Shown: positions 1 to 7,218 of the stretch, piece by piece | Position numbering within the stretch: position 1 is the first letter of the stretch | Layout of the letters: every line of letters begins with the position of its first letter | Assembly: GCA_001780165.1 (NCBI GenBank) | Contig: MFFQ01000097.1 | Span: forward strand, 1-42,888 | DNA length: 42,888 nt | Direction of reading: 5' to 3' | Origin: Candidatus Eisenbacteria bacterium RBG_16_71_46 | GTDB taxonomy: Bacteria > Eisenbacteria > RBG-16-71-46 | Made by a program: the position numbers and the translations under genes | Notes under the pieces: model-generated | Databases searched by the model: none | Told to the model about the DNA's origin: nothing | What the model saw: the letters and a program-made list of their open reading frames with translations, nothing else

Positions 1-817
1 CCGCCCGGGGGTCGCGCACCTTGTAGACGCGATGGCCGAAACCCATGATCCGCCGACCGGCGGCGAGCTCGCGCTGCAGCCAGCCCTGCGCGTTCTCGAC
101 GCTGCCGATCTCCACCAGCATGTCCAGCACCGGGCCCGGCGCCCCGCCGTGGAGCGGGCCCTTGAGCGCGCCGACCGCACCGGTCACGGCACTCACCATG
201 TCGGAGCGCGTGCTGGCGATGACGCGCCCGGCGAAGGTGGACGCGTTCATGCCGTGATCGATCACCGTCACCCAGTAGGTGTCGAGCGCGCGCGCGGCGA
301 TCGGATCGGGCTCCCGGCCGAGGGTCATGTAGAGGAAATTCGCGGCATGACCGAGATCGGCGCGCGGGGCGATCGGCTCCTCCCCCGTCGCGATCCGCGT
401 GTGGGCGGCAACGATGGTCGGAAAGCGCGCCGTGAGCATCTTGGCCCGGGCGAGATCGGCCGCGGGCGAGATGTCCTCGGGGGCGGCGAGGTCGAGCGAG
501 AGCGTGGCACTGGCCATCCGCAGCGCGTCGATCGGCGGCGCGCGGCGCGCGGCGTGGAGCACTTCGAGCGTCGTCGCCGGCAGCGGGCGGAGCGCCGCCA
601 TCTCAGCGCGCAGCGAGGCCAGCTCGTCGCGACCCGGCAGGACGCCCATCCACAGCAGCCACGCCGCCTGCTCGAAGGAGACCCGGCCCGCCAGCTCCTT
701 GAGTTCGTAGCCGCCGATGATGAGTTCTCCGGCCAGCCCGTCCACCTGGCTCAAGCGGGTCTGCGCGGCGACCACGCCGTCGAGCCCGCGGCGGGCGGGC
801 GACCTCAAGTCGGCCAT
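1..817 (-). CDS. gltA: Citrate synthase (3' end cut off by window edge)
   Basis: Condenses oxaloacetate and acetyl-CoA at the entry of the TCA cycle. About 272 residues are visible, starting MADLRSPARRGLDG; the gene runs off the left edge. The citrate-synthase signature is clear: an H-G-M-N-A-S-T-F-A-G-R segment around residue 192, then GPLHGGAPGPV and GFGHRVYK, which carry the two catalytic histidines; the catalytic Asp would lie beyond the window. The short N-terminus and the A-S-T-F type of active-site segment resemble the short bacterial citrate/2-methylcitrate synthases, so 2-methylcitrate activity cannot be excluded. The ATG has a good Shine-Dalgarno (GGAAAGGAG, 6 nt upstream). It is transcribed away from ctaG with its own promoter in the 94-bp gap. 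Confidence 0.93.
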   Translation of the reverse strand, partial: MADLRSPARRGLDGVVAAQTRLSQVDGLAGELIIGGYELKELAGRVSFEQAAWLLWMGVLPGRDELASLRAEMAALRPLPATTLEVLHAARRAPPIDALRMASATLSLDLAAPEDISPAADLARAKMLTARFPTIVAAHTRIATGEEPIAPRADLGHAANFLYMTLGREPDPIAARALDTYWVTVIDHGMNASTFAGRVIASTRSDMVSAVTGAVGALKGPLHGGAPGPVLDMLVEIGSVENAQGWLQRELAAGRRIMGFGHRVYKVRDPRA

Positions 818-858
818 GCGCGTCTCCTTTCCGGGGTGGGTCGCGGCGGGTGTCGCGG

Positions 859-887
859 ACTATCGCATCGCGCGCCGACCCGGGCAA
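859..887 (-). promoter_or_regulatory. Sigma-70-like promoter of citrate synthase
   Basis: On the minus strand TTGCCC (882-887) and GATAGT (859-864) are separated by 17 bp. This predicts a leader of about 35-40 nt containing the Shine-Dalgarno. It is one of the few promoters here that gives a leadered message. Confidence 0.45.
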
Positions 888-911
888 ACCGCGCCCCGGC
901 CCCGGCGCGCC

Positions 912-2114
912 TCAGCGGCTCGGCACCACGACTTCGCCCACCGCGCGGTCCGCGCGAGTCTCGCGCGCGGCCCAGCGGAAGAAGACCACGCTCATGATCC
1001 CCCACCAGAAGAGGCCGCCCGGGATCCACATGATGAGCGCGCCCAGGATCTGGTCGTCCAGGGCGCTGAATCCCATGAACCGCGGGGCGAAGGCGTACCA
1101 CTCGTAGAGCGGCCGCCCGGCGAACACGATCAGTGCCGCGACCAGCATCATCGGCGTGCCGAGCAGGAACAGGTAGAGCATCTGCGCCGGGGGCGCCAGG
1201 GGTTTCTCCACCGCGTCGCCCCCCACCACCGGCCACCACATGAGCACGGCGGTCGCCATCACCATCAGGTGCATGACGACGTGGAAGTCGTGATCGCGCA
1301 TCATGACGTTGTAGAGCGAGGGGACGTGCCAGATCGAGAAGACCACGGTGTAGAGCACGAACCCCACCGGGACCGCGGCGAGCACCCGCCAGATCGCCCG
1401 CACCGCGCGCGGCTCGAGCAGCCGGCGGCGCAGCCACGGCGGGAGCCCGAGGATGAACAGGGGCGGGAAGACCTGGGCCAGCAGCAGATGCTGCACCATG
1501 TGGGTGCTGAAGAGGTAGAGATCGCTGAGATCGTGGATCGGCCCCTGGAGCGACAGCGCCACGAGCAGCAGCCCGCCAAGGAACGCCGCCGCGCGGCCGG
1601 TCTCGAAGCGGCCGGGGGGGCCGCCGAGCCGCCGGCGCCAGGGTCCGAGTGCCGCGAGGTAGAGCGCGCCGAGCAGGCCGCACCCCACGAGGACCGTCCA
1701 CTCCCAGTGCCACGGCCACCAGACGTAGCGCGCCGGGGGCTGGTGGCGCCAAGGGTAGACCGCGGTGATCGCGAGCGCCTTGCTGCCCAGGCGCGTCCAC
1801 ACCTTGGCCTGCACCGCCACCGTGTCTCCGAGAATGGCCAGGAACTCCTGCTTGGGATCCTGCCAATGGGTGACGCCGATCACCGCGTAGATGCGCCGCT
1901 GCCGGATGTCGAGGAAGTACATGCCCTGCTCGACCCGCCCATCCACCATGGCGCAGGAGCGCTGGTCCACGCCCTGCATGCCGTGCTGGAAGATGCAGAC
2001 CGGGTCCACGAACTCCCCGACCAGGTAAACACTGTCGGCGCTCGCCGCGTCGGCGCTCGCGGCGGTTGGGCTCAGGGCGATCAACCCCAAGGCGAGAAGG
2101 ATCGTGCGCTTCAC
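912..2114 (-). CDS. ctaG: CtaG-family cytochrome c oxidase assembly protein with exported N-terminal domain
   Basis: 400 residues in two parts. Residues 1-22 are a signal peptide, followed by an exported domain of about 100 residues (30-120) with a C40...H44-G...R52-S-C54-A pattern and an OB-fold-like alternation. From residue 138 on there are about seven hydrophobic segments typical of caa3_CtaG: histidine-rich loops (HDLSDLYLFSTHMVQHLLLAQ, H-V-P-S-L-Y-N, DHDFHVVMH) and a C-terminal WWGIMSV segment. CtaG proteins of this type support copper delivery to haem-copper oxidases. The Cys/His motif before the membrane domain could bind copper or haem, which is inference. The start has GGCAGGAGAG upstream, with a possible TATGCT -10 at 2178-2183. 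No oxidase subunit gene is present in the window. Confidence 0.85.
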   Translation of the reverse strand: MKRTILLALGLIALSPTAASADAASADSVYLVGEFVDPVCIFQHGMQGVDQRSCAMVDGRVEQGMYFLDIRQRRIYAVIGVTHWQDPKQEFLAILGDTVAVQAKVWTRLGSKALAITAVYPWRHQPPARYVWWPWHWEWTVLVGCGLLGALYLAALGPWRRRLGGPPGRFETGRAAAFLGGLLLVALSLQGPIHDLSDLYLFSTHMVQHLLLAQVFPPLFILGLPPWLRRRLLEPRAVRAIWRVLAAVPVGFVLYTVVFSIWHVPSLYNVMMRDHDFHVVMHLMVMATAVLMWWPVVGGDAVEKPLAPPAQMLYLFLLGTPMMLVAALIVFAGRPLYEWYAFAPRFMGFSALDDQILGALIMWIPGGLFWWGIMSVVFFRWAARETRADRAVGEVVVPSR

Positions 2115-2204
2115 CGAGATGCTCTCCTGCCGCCGTGGGCTCCGGGGGGTCGGACGCGAGCGGGCGGTCGAGCCGGCAGCATACCCGAAGTCGGCCCGGT
2201 CGGC

Positions 2205-3857
2205 TCAGCGCCCGTCGGCCAGATCGCTCACGAAGGCCGCGGGGCCGAGGCGCTCGCCGGTCGCGAGGCGCGAGGTCTCGCGCCAATCGTGCGCGCGGCC
2301 GCCGTGGTAGAGCCGCGCGCGCAGGTAGTCGCCGACCGCCGGATCGGCGACGAAACGGTCCCAGGGCGGGTGCTCCGCGCGACCTCCGAGCACCTCCTTC
2401 AGGAGGTGGCGCTGGAGCTGCGAGGCCAACATCTCGCCCAGCAGGTAGTTCTGGTAGTACACGGGCGCCACGCTGAAGTGGATCTTGCTCGCCCAGTCCG
2501 GCTGGTCGCGTTCCTCCGGTCGCCGCACCCATTGGAAGCGCTCGACCAGGTCCCACCACAGACGGTTGAGGTCCTGCTCGGGATCGCGGTAGAGCGCGCG
2601 CTCCATGTGGCACATGACCAGGCACCACCGCGTCTGCACCAGCAGCTGCTCGCGGATCGCGCGGCGGATCGCCTGCTCCATGCGCAGGGCCTCGCCTTCG
2701 TCCATTCCGGCGTAGCGCGTCAGCCAGGCCGCGTTCTTGGTGAGCCGGCCGAAGAGCATCGCGCTGGCCTCGGTCACCAGGGTGTGCGCGGGGGTGCGCA
2801 GCACCCACGGCAGCTCGCGGTCGATGAACTTGTCGTAGACCGCGTGCCCGAACTCGTGGAGCATCGTGCTCATCCAGTACTCGTTGGGCTGCAGATTGCA
2901 GAGCACGCGAATGTCGTCGCCGCGGTCGAGCGACATGCAGAAGGCGTGTTGGCACTTGCCCGGCTTCTCGTAGAGGTCCGCGCGGGCGAGCAGGTCGCCC
3001 ACCTCGAGGCCGATCGCCGCGAAAAAACGCTCGGTGATGGGCTCCAGTGGGCGCCCGGCGAACGCCGCGTCGAGGCTCACGTCGACCGCCGGCGCCTCCT
3101 GGAAGAACGGGTCGCTCATGTGCCAGGGGCGCAGCCCGTCGGTCGCCACGCCGAAGCGCCGCGCGAGACGCGCGTCGAGATCGTGGCGGTAGCGCTCCCA
3201 CAGCGGCCGGGTGCCGCGCTCGAGCTCGTCGAGCAGGCCGAACAACTCGGCTTCATCGAGCTCGTCGAGTACCAGCATCATGCTGTAGTAGTTGTCGAAG
3301 CCGATGGTGCGCGCGGCTTGGTTGCGCAGCCGCACCAGCTCCAGCAGATCGCCCTCGACCCCGGCCCCGACCTGCTTCGAGGCCTCCCACGCCCGGCGGC
3401 GCCGGGCCGAGTCGTCGGACTCCCGCAGCACCTCTCGCAGGGCGTTGTCGGTCACGCGAGCGCCGTCCACCTCGGCGCGAAAGGTGTTGAAGCGGCTCTC
3501 GAGGCCCTTTTCCAGGCGCACCGTGCGTTCGATCAGCTCGGAGGGGATCTGATGCGCGCGAAAGGCGTCGGCCAGCAGGGCGAGCTGACGATCGAGCAGC
3601 GGCTCGCCCACGCCGCCGGCCCCGCGCAGCCCACGCAGGAACGCGTAGGGCTCGGGACGCGAGAACAGTGTGCGGATGCGGGCATCGAGCCGCGCCGCCT
3701 CGCGCTCGTGCGCGGCATCGCCGGTCACGTTGGCGAGCCAGACCGCCTGATTGTGCTGGAGATGGAGCGGCTCGATCTCGGCCACCAGGTCACGGACGAA
3801 GCGGCCGAGCGCCTCCCGCTGTCCCGTGGCGGTCGCCCCGGCGTCGTGTGGGTTCAC
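2205..3857 (-). CDS. M2/M3-like gluzincin zinc metallopeptidase (peptidyl-dipeptidase/oligopeptidase type)
   Basis: 550 residues, probably cytosolic, with no signal peptide. It has a long helical N-terminal half (residues 20-300), then the zinc motif HEFGH at 334-338 and the third ligand Glu363 in VTEASAMLFGR, plus a helical C-terminal part. This layout fits the ACE-like M2 and thimet/oligopeptidase M3 families better than M32 carboxypeptidase Taq, whose motif is HEGGH. The segment ARTIGFDNYYSMML resembles the G-Y-x-x-Y element of both families. I chose the GTG at 3857 because GGGAGGAA lies 4 nt upstream. The longer open frame to 4031 only reads through the palindromic repeat. Substrate unknown; a peptide-scavenging role is likely. 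Confidence 0.85.
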   Translation of the reverse strand: MNPHDAGATATGQREALGRFVRDLVAEIEPLHLQHNQAVWLANVTGDAAHEREAARLDARIRTLFSRPEPYAFLRGLRGAGGVGEPLLDRQLALLADAFRAHQIPSELIERTVRLEKGLESRFNTFRAEVDGARVTDNALREVLRESDDSARRRRAWEASKQVGAGVEGDLLELVRLRNQAARTIGFDNYYSMMLVLDELDEAELFGLLDELERGTRPLWERYRHDLDARLARRFGVATDGLRPWHMSDPFFQEAPAVDVSLDAAFAGRPLEPITERFFAAIGLEVGDLLARADLYEKPGKCQHAFCMSLDRGDDIRVLCNLQPNEYWMSTMLHEFGHAVYDKFIDRELPWVLRTPAHTLVTEASAMLFGRLTKNAAWLTRYAGMDEGEALRMEQAIRRAIREQLLVQTRWCLVMCHMERALYRDPEQDLNRLWWDLVERFQWVRRPEERDQPDWASKIHFSVAPVYYQNYLLGEMLASQLQRHLLKEVLGGRAEHPPWDRFVADPAVGDYLRARLYHGGRAHDWRETSRLATGERLGPAAFVSDLADGR

Positions 3858-3958
3858 GCGTTCCTCCCGGCCGGGCGCCTCCGGGCCCCGGCCGTGTGCC
3901 GCGGCGCGCGCGTGGCGCGATGATGTCGCCCAGCCTACGCGACCGGTCGGCGCGGCGC

Positions 3959-4106
3959 CAGGCTGAGTCTGAAAGCGCCCCAGGCTCGAGTTGCGCGGTC
4001 GGCTCCTCGCTCCGACGTGGCCGGGCACCACGCGCAGCGTGGTCGGCCACGATTGTCGTCGCCCGACCGCGACGCCTTGCCCTCGGGCGTTTTCAGACTC
4101 AGCCTA
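3959..4106. repeat. Palindromic intergenic element, copy 1 (complete)
   Basis: About 148 bp between the nitrilase 3' end and the metallopeptidase. The ends are inverted: AGGCTGAGTCTGAAA on the left is matched by the reverse complement of the right end (TAGGCTGAGTCTGAAAA). Inside follow ACGCCCGAGGGC, an asymmetric internal section and a central hairpin (CGTGGCC...ACCACGC/GCGTGGT...GGCCACG) shared with the copies at 17388 and 29490. The outer-stem sequence differs from those copies yet is self-complementary. The nitrilase frame enters the right tip and stops at a TGA inside the outer stem. Confidence 0.9.
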
Positions 4107-4947
4107 CCCGCCGGCGGGTCCGCCGCCGCGCCGCGCCGACCGGGGCGACCAGGGTGCGGTAGAAGCCCGGGCGCCGCGAGCGGAACAGGTGGGTGAGCGG
4201 CGTGATCCCCTTGTCGCGGGCCGCGTCGAGATCGCACCGGGCGGCACGCGCGCAGCTCTCGCCGCGCCCCGCTCGCGCGAGCACCCGTCCGGCGGGGTCC
4301 ACGACCTGGCTGCGGCCGGTGAAGGCCACGCGGCCGGCCGGTCGGTCGTCGGCGCCGGTGCGGTTCGCGGTCACGGTGTAGACGCGGTTCTCGAGCGCGC
4401 GCGTGCGCATCGCCCACTGCGCGTCGGGGAAGACCAGGTTCGAGGGATGGGCGATGACGTCGGCACCCATCAGGGCCAGGGTGCGCGCCGCCTCGGGGAA
4501 CCGCCAGTCGAAGCAGATGAGCAGGCCGACGCGGGCGGGACCCACGCGGTGGACCGCGAGCCCGAGGTCGCCGGGCTCGAACCACTCCTGCTCGCGCTCG
4601 AACAGGTGGAGCTTGCGATAGACCGCCTTGACCCCCGCGGGGCCGACCAGCATCGCGCTGTTGAAGAAGCGCCCGCGGTGCATCTCGGGAAAGCCGGCGA
4701 CGTAGTGCCGCCGCCGCCGGCGCGCGGCGGCGCGCAGCGCGCGCGCGGTCGGGCCGGTGGCGGCGTCCTCCGCCAGCGCGGCCAGCTCGCCGCGGCTGGA
4801 GAAGACATAGCCCGACGACCACAGCTCGGGCAGCACGGCCAAGTCCGCGTCCATGCCCTCCGCGAGCGCCAGTCCGCGCTCGAGATTCTCGGCCGTGCGC
4901 CCAAAGCGCGGCCGCCCCTGGACGAAGCCCACGCGGAATGCTCTCAC
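4099..4947 (-). CDS. Carbon-nitrogen hydrolase (nitrilase superfamily)
   Basis: 282 residues with the full Glu-Lys-Cys triad: E41 in VLPELW, K112 in YRKLHLF and C145 in LICFDWRFPE. These enzymes hydrolyse amides, N-carbamoyl compounds or nitriles. The NRTG and SQVVDPAGRVL segments are typical of omega-amidase/N-carbamoylputrescine-amidase-like branches, but the substrate cannot be read from sequence. The start is GTG at 4947, only 6 nt after a TAGCTT -10 box, so the mRNA is probably leaderless and no Shine-Dalgarno is needed. The last codons run into the palindromic element, so the terminal RRRTRRRVG tail may partly reflect element insertion. Confidence 0.9.
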   Translation of the reverse strand: MRAFRVGFVQGRPRFGRTAENLERGLALAEGMDADLAVLPELWSSGYVFSSRGELAALAEDAATGPTARALRAAARRRRRHYVAGFPEMHRGRFFNSAMLVGPAGVKAVYRKLHLFEREQEWFEPGDLGLAVHRVGPARVGLLICFDWRFPEAARTLALMGADVIAHPSNLVFPDAQWAMRTRALENRVYTVTANRTGADDRPAGRVAFTGRSQVVDPAGRVLARAGRGESCARAARCDLDAARDKGITPLTHLFRSRRPGFYRTLVAPVGAARRRTRRRVG

Positions 4948-4953
4948 CCGCTC

Positions 4954-4982
4954 AAGCTAACGGGTCCGCATCCGCCCCACAA
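4954..4982 (-). promoter_or_regulatory. Leaderless-type promoter of the nitrilase gene
   Basis: TTGTGG (4977-4982), a 17-bp spacer, then TAGCTT (4954-4959). Only 6 nt separate the -10 from the GTG start at 4947, so the predicted +1 is the start codon itself. Confidence 0.55.
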
Positions 4983-5009
4983 GCGCAGGCGGCGGCGGCG
5001 GGCGGCGCC

Positions 5010-5534
5010 TCAGTCGCCGGGGGAGCCGTTCTCCACTTCCAGCGCCCCGAGCGGCGCTCCCGCGCTTTCCGACAGGGCCACCTCGGTGACCGCGCCCGCG
5101 CTCACCAGGTGGTGGGCGGTCGGGGTGATGAGGACGAAGAACCCCTCCCCCAGCCGGTTCAGGAAGTCGGACAGGCGCTGGGTCTGGCGCTCGAGGGGCA
5201 TCCACACCTTGCCGGCGAGGACGGTCGCGTCGGCGAGCACGATCTCCGCCTCCTCTTCGCGCCAGGGCTGGAAGCCGCGGGTGAACACGTCGCTCTGGAG
5301 CACCGAGCGGCCCGGCGTCACGCGCGTGAGGCCGCTCTTGTTGAAGAGATGCGTGCGGCCGTCGGCGCCGACCGAGACCGGGAGAAACCGCGAGGACTCG
5401 TTGAGCTTCTCGTAGAGCGTCTGGTGCCGGTCCTGCGCGGCGTCGAGGTCGAGGAAGACGTGGCCCGGCACGCCCTGTCGCTGCCCCGCCCACACGGTCA
5501 CGGAGACGCGCCGTTTCGGAATGTAGTGATCCAT
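5010..5534 (-). CDS. Unrecognised 174-residue protein with an internal duplication
   Basis: Not assigned to a characterised family. The protein is soluble and has no signal peptide. Two similar units are visible. Residues 25-72 run GHVFLDLD...QTLYEKLNES-RFLPV...THLFNKSGLTRV. Residues 107-152 run AGKVWMPLE...QRLSDFLNRLGEGFFVLI...HHLVSAGAVTEV. Each unit has the pattern [G-x-V hydrophobic strand]-[Arg/Gln-rich linker]-L-x-x-x-LN-x-[R/E]-x-F-x-x-[LV]...[S/N]-x-x-x-[L/V]-T-x-V, which suggests a small all-beta domain present twice. This resembles DUF6812-like proteins, but I am not certain. I took the ATG at 5534, which has AAAGAGGTG upstream, over the longer frame to 5564. The gene is monocistronic. 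Confidence 0.7.
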   Translation of the reverse strand: MDHYIPKRRVSVTVWAGQRQGVPGHVFLDLDAAQDRHQTLYEKLNESSRFLPVSVGADGRTHLFNKSGLTRVTPGRSVLQSDVFTRGFQPWREEEAEIVLADATVLAGKVWMPLERQTQRLSDFLNRLGEGFFVLITPTAHHLVSAGAVTEVALSESAGAPLGALEVENGSPGD

Positions 5535-5871
5535 CACGCACCTCTTTCCCGTGACCTGCGCCACGATTCGCGCGGTGTCTCGCCCGTCCAGCGCCGCCCG
5601 TGGGGGGCTCGCGCCGCGGCCGGCGCCCCGGGGTAGCTCCCGCGGAGACGGTGTCGCCGAGCGGCGACGGCCGCCGCGCTATGCAACTCGTCTGCCGGAA
5701 GGGTCGCCCCGCCCCGCCACTCCCGCGAGCCGCAGCCGATGCGCTTGCCCGCGCCCGGGATTCGGTGCCGCGGGCCGCGCCGCGGCCGCTCGGATTGCAA
5801 TGCGCAACGGGCCGGGGTGAATCCGGCACGACCCCCGGTGCTGCGCGCCTCCTCTGATAGACTCGGCCGCC
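5535..5871. other. Divergent intergenic region, 337 bp
   Basis: Separates the divergent genes at 5534 (minus) and 5872 (plus). It contains a perfect small hairpin, GTCGCCG-AG-CGGCGAC, around 5653-5668, and a TAGACT -10-like hexamer just before the plus-strand start. I see no credible coding frame or RNA gene. Confidence 0.5.
5858..5863 (+). promoter_or_regulatory. -10 box (TAGACT) of the GT-C gene
   Basis: TGATAGACT ends 8 nt before the ATG at 5872, the same geometry as the uppP, nucleotide-sugar dehydrogenase and GT4 promoters. No convincing -35 hexamer is visible at 17-18 bp. Confidence 0.35.
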
Positions 5872-7218
5872 ATGCCGCCCTACATCGAGCCCGCTCCGAT
5901 TCCCACGGCCCCGCTCACCGGGCGGGCGCGCCGCGGGCGCTGGCTGGCCCTGTTCGCGGTGGCCTTCCTGTTGCGCGCCGGATACGCGACCGTGGCCGCG
6001 GGGCCGGCTGCGGTTCCATCCTCGGATCCCGCGCACTACGACACCATTGCCTGGAACCTGGCGCGCGGCGAGGGCTACTCGCTGGAGAGCGCCGGCGGCA
6101 GCTACCCGACCTCCTACCGCCCGCCCCTGGTGCCGTGGATCACCAGTCTCCTCTACCGGGTGGTCGGACACCGCTACTTCGCCGCCCTGCTGCTCCACGC
6201 GGCAATCGGCGCGCTGGTCCCGCTCGCGATCGCGGCTCTCGGTGGCGTGACCTACGGCGTCGGGATCGGCTGGACCGCCGCCTGGCTCACCGCGGTGAAC
6301 CCGCTGCTGATCTTCCTCTCCGGCTACCTCCTCACCGAGAACACCTTCACCCTGCTGCTGCTGGTGGCACTACGGCTCAGCGCGGATTGGGTGAAGACCC
6401 CGCGGCGTGGACGTGCGCTGGGCCTCGGCTTGATCTGGGGACTCGACGCCCTCGCCCGCCCGGTCGCGCTGCTGCTGCCCGCGGTGGTGGCGCTGTGGGC
6501 GTGGGTGCCGCTGGGACTCGCCCTCGGCGACGGCGAGCGGAGGCGGAACGTGGCGCTGCTGCTGCTCGGCGTGGCGCTCGCCGTCGGCCCCTGGACCCTG
6601 CGCAACGCCTTCGTGATGCACGCGTTCGTGCCGGTCTCCACCAATAGCGGGCGGGTGCTGCTCGAGGGCTGGAACCCGCGCTCGTGGTTCGATCCCGCGT
6701 ACCGCGGCGGCGGCGCGATCGACAACACGATCGAGCCCTACGCCTCGTTCCTGCGGCTGCCGGAGCCCGAGGCGGACCGCCGCTCGCGGGCCGAGGCGGT
6801 CCGCTTCGCGCGCGAGCACGCCGGTCAGCTGCCCGCGGTCGCGCTGGCCAAGCTCGGGCGCTTCTGGCGCATGTCGGCGGAGGGCGGCGGCACCGGCGTC
6901 TGGCTCCGGGAGGACTCTCCGCTTCGCCCCCTGCTCGGGTGGCTCGATCCGGTGCGGTGGTGGGCGATCGTCCTCTTCCCGCTGGCGCTGTGGGGCGCGC
7001 TGCGCACGCTGCGCGGCACGCGCCGCTGGTTCCAATCGCTGCCGCTGTGGGTGATCGCCTACTTTTCGATCCTGGCGATGGTGTTCTGGGGCGGGCTGCG
7101 GCCGCGCGCGCCGATCGAGCCGCTCATCGCGCTGCTCGCGGCGGCCGGATTCGAGGACATCCGGCGCCGCGTACGGAGCCGGGCGGCCGGCATGCGCGCG
7201 GTCCAGAGCCGGCTCTAG
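5872..7218 (+). CDS. GT-C fold membrane glycosyltransferase (GT39/ArnT-like)
   Basis: 448 residues. A short cytosolic N-terminus is followed by the first TM helix (about 24-45) and then a luminal loop with SSDPAHYDTIAWNLARG. Acidic residues at this position are the catalytic/metal site of GT39/GT83-type enzymes. The R-P-P-L-V-P-W segment and eight to ten further hydrophobic helices are typical. Such enzymes transfer a sugar from a polyprenyl-phosphate donor to protein, lipid or glycan acceptors in the periplasm; acceptor unknown. No Shine-Dalgarno is seen and a leaderless mRNA is likely. The gene ends SRL-TAG, and that TAG is the first triplet of the half-repeat at 7216. Its last 95 bp overlap the convergent GH113-like gene. 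Confidence 0.85.
   Translation: MPPYIEPAPIPTAPLTGRARRGRWLALFAVAFLLRAGYATVAAGPAAVPSSDPAHYDTIAWNLARGEGYSLESAGGSYPTSYRPPLVPWITSLLYRVVGHRYFAALLLHAAIGALVPLAIAALGGVTYGVGIGWTAAWLTAVNPLLIFLSGYLLTENTFTLLLLVALRLSADWVKTPRRGRALGLGLIWGLDALARPVALLLPAVVALWAWVPLGLALGDGERRRNVALLLLGVALAVGPWTLRNAFVMHAFVPVSTNSGRVLLEGWNPRSWFDPAYRGGGAIDNTIEPYASFLRLPEPEADRRSRAEAVRFAREHAGQLPAVALAKLGRFWRMSAEGGGTGVWLREDSPLRPLLGWLDPVRWWAIVLFPLALWGALRTLRGTRRWFQSLPLWVIAYFSILAMVFWGGLRPRAPIEPLIALLAAAGFEDIRRRVRSRAAGMRAVQSRL

Noticed and set aside
2205-3857. Assignment of the metallopeptidase to M32 carboxypeptidase Taq
   Set aside because: The zinc motif is HEFGH with a Glu ligand 25 residues on, closer to M2/M3; M32 typically has HEGGH.
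717-3923. 1068-residue open frame on the plus strand
   Set aside because: It lies antisense to ctaG and the metallopeptidase, is His/Arg/Pro-rich with no domain, and is a typical GC-rich shadow frame.
3858-4031. 58-residue N-terminal extension of the metallopeptidase
   Set aside because: It translates the palindromic repeat and adjoining intergenic DNA; a strong Shine-Dalgarno marks the GTG at 3857.
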